From the NCBI RefSeq assembly GCF_001557235.1, contig NZ_LSJI01000062.1:1-64000 (forward strand): 64,000 nucleotides of DNA, given 5' to 3'. Under the pieces are notes generated by a model. That model was not told the origin of the DNA. It did no database searches and saw only the letters and a program-made list of their open reading frames with translations. Shown in pieces: positions 7,563 to 15,170 of the stretch (its first letter is position 1; the number at the start of each line of letters is the position of its first letter). The DNA is from Phenylobacterium sp. CCH9-H3. GTDB lineage: Bacteria; Pseudomonadota; Alphaproteobacteria; Caulobacterales; Caulobacteraceae. A program made the position numbers and the translations under genes.

Positions 7563-7588
7563 AAAAAGAAGGCCGGTCAACCCGGCCT
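7563..7588 (-). terminator. Intrinsic terminator of the EF-hand gene
   Basis: Perfect 7-bp stem (AGGCCGG 7570-7576 with CCGGCCT 7582-7588), 5-base loop, then TCTTTTT on the minus strand. It lies directly between the EF-hand gene and the ArsR operator. Confidence 0.8.
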
Positions 7589-7598
7589 CCTCGAGGGG

Positions 7599-7853
7599 TC
7601 AGCCGCCCCGCTGGCGCATGGCCGCCATGGCCGCGTCCAGCTCGGCGGCGGTGACCTTGCCGTCCTTGTTGGCGTCGACCGCGTCGAACCGCTCGGCCGG
7701 CCGGCCCGCCGCGGTCCACTCCGCCTTGTCCACGGCCCCGTCGCCGTTCTTGTCCCAGTTCTTGATGATGTCGGCCGGCGCCGGCATCTGGGCGAAGGCG
7801 GCCCCGGCGCTGGCCAGCAGGGCGGCGGCGGCGGCGAAAACAAGCTTGCGCAT
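7599..7853 (-). CDS. Secreted EF-hand calcium-binding protein
   Basis: An 84-residue protein with a signal peptide (MRKLVFAAAAALLASAGAAF-AQ). It has two canonical calcium loops, DKNGDGAVDKAE and DANKDGKVTAAE, with Asp/Asn at the liganding positions and an acidic residue at position 12. It ends shortly after the second helix, so it is little more than one EF-hand pair exported to the periplasm or outside. Likely a calcium buffer or sensor; no partner gene is adjacent. A strong terminator follows. Confidence 0.85.
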   Translation of the reverse strand: MRKLVFAAAAALLASAGAAFAQMPAPADIIKNWDKNGDGAVDKAEWTAAGRPAERFDAVDANKDGKVTAAELDAAMAAMRQRGG

Positions 7854-7929
7854 CGGGTCGTCTCTCTCCGAAATTGGAGGGCGAGTTGAGCTCGCCGACG
7901 TTACCCGCTTATTGCGCGATTGTGGCGGA

Positions 7930-8862
7930 TCAGTGCTTGCCGCGGTCGCGGCCGAAGTTGGGCTCGGCGCTTTCCTGGCCCATGGCGACGATGCCGCGCC
8001 GGATCTCCCGGGTGCGGCTGAACAGGTCGAACAGCTTGTCGCCCTCGCCCCAGCGGATGGCGCGGCTCAAGGCCTGGAGATCCTCGGTGAACCGGCCCAG
8101 GACCTCCAGCACGGCGTCCTTGTTGGTCAGGAACACGTCGCGCCACATGGTGGGGTCCGAGGCGGCGATGCGGGTGAAGTCGCGGAAACCGCCGGCCGAG
8201 TACTTCATCACCTCGGCCTCCGCCACGCCCTCCAGGTCGGCGGCGGTGCCGACGATGTTGTAGGCGATCAGGTGGGGCAGGTGGCTGGTGATGGCCAGGA
8301 CCAGGTCGTGGTGCTTGGGGTCCATCTCCTCGACCCGGGCCCCCAGCGCCGTCCAGAACCGGGCGAGCTCAGCCACCGCCTCGCGGTAGGGTTCGTCCTC
8401 CCGGGCCTCCGGCGTCAGGATGGTCCAGCGGTTCTGGAACAGCTCGGCGAAGCCGGCGTCGGGGCCCGACTGCTCGGTGCCGGCGATCGGGTGGCCAGGG
8501 ACCACGAAGACGCTGTCCGGCAGCGCCGCCGTCAGGGCGTCGGCCACATGCGCCTTGACCGAGCCCACGTCGGTGACGGTGGCGCCGGCCTTCAGGCCGG
8601 GCGCGGCGGCCTTGGCGGCGGCGGCCATGGACATCACTGGCACGGCGAAAACCACGAGGTCGGCGTCCCGCACGGCCTCGGCCGCATCGTCGAACACGGC
8701 GTCGGCCAGGCCCAGGGCCACGATCCGCTCCCGCGCCGGCGCAGAGGTCTCCGCGACCGCGATCTCGCCGACCGCGCCCGCCTCGCGCGCCGCCCGGATC
8801 ACCGACGATCCGATCAGGCCGCAGCCGACCACCGCCATCTTCGCGTACACGGGCTCGCCCAT
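7930..8862 (-). CDS. tyrA: Prephenate/arogenate dehydrogenase
   Basis: A 310-residue NAD(P)-dependent dehydrogenase of tyrosine synthesis. The Rossmann motif GCGLIGSS is near residue 13, and the conserved GHPIAGTEQSGP and TSHLPHLIAY segments carry the catalytic histidines of the family. It lacks a fused chorismate mutase or a regulatory ACT domain; mutase activity is supplied by the gene two places upstream. It starts 2 bases after the hisC stop, so hisC and tyrA are co-transcribed. Whether prephenate or arogenate is preferred cannot be told by eye. Confidence 0.92.
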   Translation of the reverse strand: MGEPVYAKMAVVGCGLIGSSVIRAAREAGAVGEIAVAETSAPARERIVALGLADAVFDDAAEAVRDADLVVFAVPVMSMAAAAKAAAPGLKAGATVTDVGSVKAHVADALTAALPDSVFVVPGHPIAGTEQSGPDAGFAELFQNRWTILTPEAREDEPYREAVAELARFWTALGARVEEMDPKHHDLVLAITSHLPHLIAYNIVGTAADLEGVAEAEVMKYSAGGFRDFTRIAASDPTMWRDVFLTNKDAVLEVLGRFTEDLQALSRAIRWGEGDKLFDLFSRTREIRRGIVAMGQESAEPNFGRDRGKH

Positions 8863-8864
8863 CG

Positions 8865-9992
8865 TCAGGCCTTCATGAACTCGGCCAGGGCGTCGACCAC
8901 GGCGCGGTTGTGCTCTTCGAGGCCGATCGTGAGCCGCAGGTGATCGGGCAGGCCGTAGTTCAGCACCCGGCGGGTCAAGAGGCCGCGCGCGCTGAGGAAG
9001 TCGTCCGCCGCCGCCGCTGTCTTGCCCGTCTTGGGAAAGCCGATCAGCACGAAGTTGGTCGCCGAGGGGCCGACGATGTCCAGCCCCAGCCCGCCGATCT
9101 GCTGGGCCAGCCAGGACCGCCACTGCTCGACGTGGGCGATCGACCGGGCCTGGAAGTCCTCGTCCGCCAGCGCGGCCACGGCCGCCCGCTGACCGGCGAT
9201 CGAGGTGTTGAACGGCAGGCGGATGCGGTCGACCGCCGCCGCGATCTCGACCGGCGCATAGCCCCAGCCCACGCGCAGGGCGGCGAGGCCATGCAGCTTG
9301 GAGAAGGTGTGGGTGACCACGACGTTCTCCGTCCCGCGCGCAAAATCCAGCCCATCCTGGAACGCCGGGTCGGTGGCGAACTCGCTATAGGCGCCGTCCA
9401 GCACCAGCACCACGCTGGGCGGCAGCGCCGCGTGCAGGCGCAGAACCTCGGAGAACGGGATCCAGGTGCCGGTGGGATTGCCAGGATTGGCCAGGAAGAC
9501 CAGCCGCGTGCGCTCGTCGACGACCTTCAGCATCTCGTCGACGTCGATCCTGTAGCCGGGCTCCTTGGCCAGCTTCACGTCGGCCTGGCAGGCGCGTGCG
9601 CCGATGGCGAAGGCGGCGAAGCCGTATTCGCCCTGCACGATGTTGTCGCCGGGCTCGAGGAAGGTCTGGTTCAGCAGGGCGAACACCTCGTCCGACCCGC
9701 AGCCGAAGATCAACCGCTCCGGCTCCAGCCGGAACCGCTCGGCGATGGCGGTCCGCAGGATGGTGGTGCGGCTGTCGGGATAGACCTGCAGCTCGTCGAC
9801 CGCGCCGACGAACGCCTCTCGCGCGTTCGGGCTGGCGCCCAGGATGTTCTCGTTGGCGGACAGCTTGATCGGATTGGCCACCCCGTCCGCCTGCGCCTTT
9901 CCGGGCACATAGGCGTGGATGTCCATGATCCCCGGCTTGGGAAGCGGCTTGGCCGCGCGGGCGCGGTTCACGGGATCGGCGGTGTCGGGCAT
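8865..9992 (-). CDS. hisC: Histidinol-phosphate/aromatic aminotransferase
   Basis: A 375-residue fold-type I PLP enzyme. Landmarks: SANENILGASP at the N-terminus, the NPGNPTGT motif, the DGAYSEF Asp/Tyr pair and the PLP lysine in THTFSKLHGLAALRVGWG. In alphaproteobacteria HisC commonly also transaminates prephenate or hydroxyphenylpyruvate, which fits its place between chorismate mutase and tyrA. It lies 49 bases after the chorismate mutase gene and 2 bases before tyrA. Confidence 0.93.
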   Translation of the reverse strand: MPDTADPVNRARAAKPLPKPGIMDIHAYVPGKAQADGVANPIKLSANENILGASPNAREAFVGAVDELQVYPDSRTTILRTAIAERFRLEPERLIFGCGSDEVFALLNQTFLEPGDNIVQGEYGFAAFAIGARACQADVKLAKEPGYRIDVDEMLKVVDERTRLVFLANPGNPTGTWIPFSEVLRLHAALPPSVVLVLDGAYSEFATDPAFQDGLDFARGTENVVVTHTFSKLHGLAALRVGWGYAPVEIAAAVDRIRLPFNTSIAGQRAAVAALADEDFQARSIAHVEQWRSWLAQQIGGLGLDIVGPSATNFVLIGFPKTGKTAAAADDFLSARGLLTRRVLNYGLPDHLRLTIGLEEHNRAVVDALAEFMKA

Positions 9993-10041
9993 GCGGGGCG
10001 TGGCCAGGAGCGAGCGGAAGCGTTGCGGCGGAGGCGTCGTC

Positions 10042-10845
10042 TTACACGTCCAGCGGAGCGGGCGCAGCCCCGATCACGCCGCTCAGCCGGCCGGGCGCCC
10101 GCGCGAGGCGCTCGTCCTCGCGCTGGTAGAAGCCGGCCAGCATGAACAGCTTCAACCCGCCGGCCTCGGCGACCAGCTCGCCGGCGACGCCGTCGCGCCC
10201 CAGCGCCTCTTCGACGCCCGCGGCGGGGCCGGGGGCGTCGGTGACCCAGAACGTGCGGTCGTCTCCGGTCGGCTCGACGTCCACCGCGGCCATGGCCAGG
10301 GCCGACATCGGCCCCCAGGCGGCGAGACACGGTAGGGCGGCGAACACCTTGAGCTGCGGCTCGGCGAGCAGGCGGCCCCACCAGGCGCTGTCGGGAGCGA
10401 GGGCGCAGACGGCCACGCCGCCCGGGGCCCGCGCCGCGGCGAGCGCCTCCTCCGCCTTGGCGAACTGGCGCAGCGGCGGCGCCGCGCCGAAGCGGTGGCG
10501 CGCCAGCTCCACCACGCGGCCCGGATCCTTGCCGCCCCAGGCGTTGAGGTGGAACGGGCCCTGGACCGACAGGCTGTCGCCGATCATCTCCCGCCAGATC
10601 CGCACCACCAGGCCCGGACCGGCTGCGGACCGCTCGGCGGCGATCAGGCGTCGCAGGATGGCCGCCTCACGGCCGGGGCGCAGGGCGAATTTGTCGCCGT
10701 CGCCGGCCGCGCGCTTGGCGGCGGCCACGACCCGGGCCAGGGAGGCGCGCTCGTCCACAAGGCGCAGGAGTTCGGCGTCCAGCGCGTCGATACGCTGGCG
10801 AACCGCGTCCAGCGACGGCGCGGAGCCCGTCTTCGCCTCGGACAT
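10042..10845 (-). CDS. AroQ-type chorismate mutase with extra C-terminal domain
   Basis: A 267-residue protein. Residues about 10-100 form an AroQ chorismate mutase: LDAVRQRIDALDAELLRLVDERASLA, a Lys in the second helix, and LRPGREAAILRRL. The remaining 165 residues have no clear active site. Their order (REMIGDSLSVQGPF, then FAKAEEALAAA, then GGVAVCALAPDSAWWG) parallels the prephenate dehydratase region of fused P-proteins, but the TRF catalytic motif and an ESRP-like effector motif are missing. It heads the chorismate mutase-hisC-tyrA cluster. Mutase activity is well supported; the tail's role is unknown. Confidence 0.85.
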   Translation of the reverse strand: MSEAKTGSAPSLDAVRQRIDALDAELLRLVDERASLARVVAAAKRAAGDGDKFALRPGREAAILRRLIAAERSAAGPGLVVRIWREMIGDSLSVQGPFHLNAWGGKDPGRVVELARHRFGAAPPLRQFAKAEEALAAARAPGGVAVCALAPDSAWWGRLLAEPQLKVFAALPCLAAWGPMSALAMAAVDVEPTGDDRTFWVTDAPGPAAGVEEALGRDGVAGELVAEAGGLKLFMLAGFYQREDERLARAPGRLSGVIGAAPAPLDV

Positions 10846-10939
10846 AAAACTCCCCCAAAACAGGAGCTCGCGACCTAAGGGATTGCAGCCGGGGGCGCAA
10901 TAGGGCCGCCCGACGCAAGAAAGTTGCAGGTGAAACCGT

Positions 10940-12043
10940 CTAGGCCGCCGCGGCGCTGCGCTGCGGATCCAGCGCCTGCTGGAGGGCCGCGAGCAGGTGC
11001 TCGGGCTTCATCGGCTTCTCGACGACGCCGTTCATCCCGGCGGCCAGATAGGCTTCGGCGTCGTCCGGATCGGCGTTGGCGGTCAGGGCGATGATCGGCA
11101 CCACGCCGACGGGGCCGGGGATCGCACGGATCGCGCGAGTGGCGGCGATCCCGTCCATCCGCGGCATCTTGATGTCCATCAGGATCAGGTCGAACCGGCC
11201 CGTGCGCGCGGCTTCGACCGCCTCCTCGCCGTCCTCCGCCGACTCGCTGGTGCACTCGAACATCTCGACGAGCGACTGGGCCACCATGCGGTTCGTGGCG
11301 TTGTCGTCGACCACGAGGATGTGCGCGGCGCGGCCGGTCTCCTCGACAGGCTCCTCCACGGTCTCGGGGATCGGCGCGAGCTGGAGCTCGAAGGTGGCGG
11401 TATCGGAGGCGCCGGCGTTGGCCTCCTTCCGCAGCTCGCCGTCCAGGCTCTTGAGCAGACGACGCGCCAGCATGGCGCCCAGGGCCACTTCCAGGCCCAG
11501 GCGCTCCTCGATGGCGCGGATCCGGGTTTCCTCGTCGGTTTTGTCCCACCCGGAATCGCGGGGGCCACGAACGCGGCCCTCCAAACGCACGCCATCGGGG
11601 CCGGAATGGGCGAAAAGGCCGGCCTCGACCGCGCCGCGCGCCTGCGCGGCCACCGCCTCGCCGATGAAGCCGTCGAAGATCTGCAGGAGACGCTTGCGGT
11701 CGCCCATGGCCGCAGCTTCCGGATCGCCGTCGTAGGAGACCAGGAGCGTGATCCCGGCGGCGCCGGCGCGCGGCTGCCAGCGCGCCTCGATCTCATCCAT
11801 CAGTTCGCGAAGGCGGATGGGCTCCGCCTCGATCCGCACGCCGTCCGCCACGGACTTCAGGTCCAGCGCGGTGTCCAGCATACGCCGTACGGCTTCGGCG
11901 GCCTCGGCCACGCTGGCCACGCACGCTTCCCCGTCCGGCGTCAGGCGCTGCCGCCCCAGTTGGCCGGTCATGGCGAGCATGCCGTCCATCTGCTGGCGGA
12001 TGTCGGCCGTGACGCGGTCGAAGAAGAACTCGGGCAGGGACAT
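10940..12043 (-). CDS. Receiver protein with degenerate histidine kinase module
   Basis: A 367-residue hybrid. The first 220 residues are laid out like HisKA plus HATPase_c, but TADIRQQMDG replaces the usual SHEIRTPLNG, so the phosphoacceptor His is Ala13. The N-box (RLLQIFDGFIGEA) lacks its Asn, and the glycine-rich G1/G2 boxes are eroded. The C-terminal receiver (about 240-357) is intact: DD at 246-247, phospho-acceptor Asp290 in LMDIKMPRMDG, Thr321 and Lys343. It probably acts as a phosphorylation-controlled dimer or scaffold fed by another kinase. It stands alone with its own upstream region. Confidence 0.8.
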   Translation of the reverse strand: MSLPEFFFDRVTADIRQQMDGMLAMTGQLGRQRLTPDGEACVASVAEAAEAVRRMLDTALDLKSVADGVRIEAEPIRLRELMDEIEARWQPRAGAAGITLLVSYDGDPEAAAMGDRKRLLQIFDGFIGEAVAAQARGAVEAGLFAHSGPDGVRLEGRVRGPRDSGWDKTDEETRIRAIEERLGLEVALGAMLARRLLKSLDGELRKEANAGASDTATFELQLAPIPETVEEPVEETGRAAHILVVDDNATNRMVAQSLVEMFECTSESAEDGEEAVEAARTGRFDLILMDIKMPRMDGIAATRAIRAIPGPVGVVPIIALTANADPDDAEAYLAAGMNGVVEKPMKPEHLLAALQQALDPQRSAAAA

Positions 12044-12196
12044 GGGCCGCCGGGAAACGAGGAACCTTTAGGTACTCATTCTGTGGGGCGAGCACTTGCG
12101 CAGAGGTTAAATCCCGGAGCAGCCGGCCGGGATTCTCGTAGGCTGCGTCAAAAGGCGGCGTGTGGCGGGCCCCCCCGTCCAGTTCGCGACGGCGGC

Positions 12197-12231
12197 AAAG
12201 AAGAAGGGCGGCGGACCGAAGCCCGCCGCCC
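12197..12231 (-). terminator. Intrinsic terminator of the first TonB receptor gene
   Basis: GGGCGGCGG (12206-12214) pairs with CCGCCGCCC (12223-12231). On the minus strand it is followed by TTCTTCTTT. It lies about 35 bases after the receptor stop at 12268. Confidence 0.75.
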
Positions 12232-12267
12232 CAAGTGGGCACGTAAATGGGAGGAAACGCGCCTTAA

Positions 12268-14751
12268 CTAGAAGCGGTACTGCAGCTCCACGCCGTAGGT
12301 GCGGGGCTGGATCAGGCCGCGCGTGATGGCGGTGCGCGTCTGGACGATCGACGTCGTGCCCGGGTTCGGGTTGTCGAAGATCGCCGTGGGCGTGGTCGAG
12401 CCATTCGACGTGTAACCCTTGTTGTCGAAGGCGTTCTTCACGTAGCCGATCAGGGTGTAGCGATTGTCGATATCGTTCCACAGCACCCGGAAGTCGGTGA
12501 CGTCGTAGGCCTTCACCTTGTTCGCCGCGCTCTTGAACGGCTGGTAGAAGGTCTCGTCCGTCCAGGTGTAGGTCGCCGACAGGATCAGCGAACCCGGTTC
12601 GAAGTCGAAGGTGTAGTTCGCGTTGCCGGCGAACTTGTTCTCCGGCGACTGGTAGATCTTCGAGCCCTTGAGGGTCTGGAACACCAGGCGGGTGCCGTTC
12701 GAGACCACCACGCCGCCCGAAGGGGTGGCGTTGGGGTCCAGCGCGCCCGGATCCGCCGGATCGTAGAAGCAGCAACCCTTGGTGATCTTGGTGTGCAGGT
12801 AACCGTAGCTGGCCGACAGATCGAGGTTGTTGATCGGCCGCCAGATGGCTTCCAGCTCCAGGCCGTAGGCCTCGGCGTCGACGTTGACGAAGTTGTTCGC
12901 CGCCGCCGTGCCCGCCGCGTTCAGCTGCGACAGGTTGAGCTGCAGGTCCTTGTAGTCGTTGTAGAAGGCGGCCGCGTTGATCTGGAACCGGCGCGCGATG
13001 GTCTTCTTCAGGCCGACTTCGACGGCGTCGACCTGTTCCTGCTTGGCTTCAGGCTGCGAGGAGAGGGTGCCCAGCAGGAAGCCGCCCGATTTGTAGCCGC
13101 GGCTGTACTTGGCGTAGCCGAGGGTGTCGGTGTCCGGCGTCCAGTCCAGGTTCAGCACGCCGGTGACGGCGTCCCAGCTGTTCTTCAGCGAGCGGAAGTT
13201 CTGCACGCCCGGCGTGGTCGGATCCATGTCCGACGACACGTCGAACGCCGCGGCGCCGCCTGCGATCGCCGGCGACTGGATGATCAGCCGCTGGAACTCG
13301 GTGCCTTCCTTCTTGTCCTTGGTGTAGCGGATGCCGGCGGTCACCGCGAACTGATCGTTGAGCTCGTAGGTGGCCTGACCGAAGACCGCGTAGGCCTTGG
13401 AGTCGAGCGTGGCCTGGGTGTCGGCGAAGTTGCGCAGCGGGTTCGGAGCGGCCGGCGCGCCGGTCAGGGTCAGCGGGTTGGCCAACTGGGACTGGTTGGG
13501 GTTACCGAGCTGGATGCGCTGGCGGTACTCTTCCTCGTACTGGTAGACGCCGAGGATCCAGCGGAAGGGCCCGTCGCCGTTCGAGGTCAGGTTGATCTCG
13601 TTGGAGTAGTAGCGCTTGTGCTCGTCGAAATCGGTGGTCTGGGTCGGGAAGTACGGGACCAGCATGCCGGGGACGCTGATGGCAGTCGTACGGCTGGTGC
13701 CGTCATAGTCGCCGCCGGTCTGGTAATTGTACTGCTGGAAGCCGCCGATGTACTTCAACGAGGCGAAGCCCAGGTCGTAGGTCACCGTCGTCGTCAGGAC
13801 GTGGTTTCCACGCAGCTGGCCATAACCGTTCGTATTCGTGTTCTGGACGTAGGGATCCTCGACGCCCGGGTTCGGCGTCGCATAGCCGAACTGCGGGTTC
13901 ACCTGCAGCTGGCCGATCAGGCCGAACACGCGGGTGGTGTCATAGGGCGTGACCAGGTTCGACAGGCGGTCGCCGACGCCCAGGGTGTCGTCCCAGCTGG
14001 AGCGATTGTAGCGGGCGAAGATCGACAGCTTCTCGGTCGGCTCGGCCTCGACCTGGAACTCGAAGTAGGTCCGCTTGATCTTGGCGCCTTCGTTGGCGGT
14101 GCCGATGTTCTTGATGAAGCCTTCGCGCTGATGGTCCTGGCTGCCGCCGACCTTGAAGCGCAGGTTCTCGGCGACCGGCAGCGAGACGACGCCCTCGATC
14201 CGCGTACGGTCATAGTTGCCGTAGGACGCACGGATTTCGCCGCCGAACTCCTGGGCCGGGCGCTTGGAGATCTGGTTGATCGCGCCGCCGATGGCGTTAC
14301 GGCCGTACAGGGTGCCCTGCGGACCGCGCAGGATTTCCGTCCGCTCGATGAACAGCGGGGTCTTGAACAGTTCGGACGACGAGGCCGAGTAGAAGCCGTC
14401 CGAATAGGACGCCACGCCCGGGTCGTTGCCGATGTAGAAGGTGTTACGGCCGGCGCCCCGCAGGCTGACCCGGTCGGTGCCGGAATAGTTCATGCCGGGC
14501 GTGAAGTTCACGAAGTCCTGGATGCCGGTGATGCCGGCGATATCCCGCTTCTCGGACGTAAAGGCCGAAACGGCGACCGGCACGTCCTGCAGGGACTGCT
14601 CGCGCTTTTCGGCGGTGACCACCAGTTCCTCAAGGGTCGCACCTTCGTCGGCGGCGGCCTGGGCCAGGGCGGGTTGGGCGATGGCGGCGAGGGCGACGAA
14701 CGAGACGCCGGCAGCCAGAAGAGCGCGCGCGGGCGCGGTTTTGCGAGCCAT
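12268..14751 (-). CDS. TonB-dependent outer-membrane receptor
   Basis: An 827-residue receptor with a signal peptide (MARKTAPARALLAAG...LA-QA), TonB box region LEELVVTAEKREQ, a plug domain with the LRGAGRNTFYIG and LRGPQGTLYGRNAIGGAIN motifs, and a 22-strand barrel closing with the aromatic C-terminus YGVELQYRF. Such receptors import siderophores, vitamins, sugars or aromatic compounds with TonB-ExbBD energy. This one is of the iron-complex/vitamin-like type common in Caulobacterales, with unknown ligand. ATG 14751 is preferred because GGGAGG stands just before it and the signal peptide begins there. A terminator follows. Confidence 0.9.
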   Translation of the reverse strand: MARKTAPARALLAAGVSFVALAAIAQPALAQAAADEGATLEELVVTAEKREQSLQDVPVAVSAFTSEKRDIAGITGIQDFVNFTPGMNYSGTDRVSLRGAGRNTFYIGNDPGVASYSDGFYSASSSELFKTPLFIERTEILRGPQGTLYGRNAIGGAINQISKRPAQEFGGEIRASYGNYDRTRIEGVVSLPVAENLRFKVGGSQDHQREGFIKNIGTANEGAKIKRTYFEFQVEAEPTEKLSIFARYNRSSWDDTLGVGDRLSNLVTPYDTTRVFGLIGQLQVNPQFGYATPNPGVEDPYVQNTNTNGYGQLRGNHVLTTTVTYDLGFASLKYIGGFQQYNYQTGGDYDGTSRTTAISVPGMLVPYFPTQTTDFDEHKRYYSNEINLTSNGDGPFRWILGVYQYEEEYRQRIQLGNPNQSQLANPLTLTGAPAAPNPLRNFADTQATLDSKAYAVFGQATYELNDQFAVTAGIRYTKDKKEGTEFQRLIIQSPAIAGGAAAFDVSSDMDPTTPGVQNFRSLKNSWDAVTGVLNLDWTPDTDTLGYAKYSRGYKSGGFLLGTLSSQPEAKQEQVDAVEVGLKKTIARRFQINAAAFYNDYKDLQLNLSQLNAAGTAAANNFVNVDAEAYGLELEAIWRPINNLDLSASYGYLHTKITKGCCFYDPADPGALDPNATPSGGVVVSNGTRLVFQTLKGSKIYQSPENKFAGNANYTFDFEPGSLILSATYTWTDETFYQPFKSAANKVKAYDVTDFRVLWNDIDNRYTLIGYVKNAFDNKGYTSNGSTTPTAIFDNPNPGTTSIVQTRTAITRGLIQPRTYGVELQYRF

Positions 14752-15111
14752 GAAATCCTCCCGAGGCGCGGACGGGGTCGCCGGCCGGTCTCGTGCTTTT
14801 GATATTGTTGGAACGGACGCGGGGAGGCGTCCGGGCGGCGGACCCTCAATGTGTCCGAGCGGTTCCGTCAACTGTACGGTGATAACTTGCGCCGTTAGGA
14901 CGCCGCTTTTTTCATAGTGTGGCGAAAAGACCGCATTTTCGAATCCTTCGTGCAAAATAGAACGACGGTCGCTCAATTCGGTCCCTGATGGGGGACTCGT
15001 GCGGCGACCTAACGCGTTCGATGCGTACCGTTCAGTCAAAAAAGGGTGAATCAGCGGCCGGACGGGCCCGTTCTGTGGTGATCAGCGGCGCGCTGTTGCC
15101 GGCCGGGCACG
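14752..15111. other. Intergenic region upstream of the first TonB receptor
   Basis: About 360 bases without a convincing gene. It must hold the promoter of the receptor transcribed leftwards from 14751. Two GANTC sites (GAATC at 14941 and 15048), the recognition sequence of the CcrM cell-cycle methylase, are present. I see no clear inverted repeat, riboswitch core or RNA gene. Confidence 0.4.
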
Positions 15112-15142
15112 AAAAAGGGGCGGCGGATCGCTCCGCCGCCCC
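15112..15142 (-). terminator. Strong intrinsic terminator of the second TonB receptor gene
   Basis: Perfect 11-bp stem (GGGGCGGCGGA 15117-15127 with TCCGCCGCCCC 15132-15142), TCGC loop, then TTTTT on the minus strand. It isolates the two successive receptor genes transcriptionally. Confidence 0.9.
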
Positions 15143-15170
15143 CGAAGGCTTCCCCTGGAAGGGCTGGGTG

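Noticed and set aside
15018..15035. GTTC-N10-GTTC between the TonB receptor genes
   Set aside because: Spacing is 10 instead of 7, so not a LexA box.
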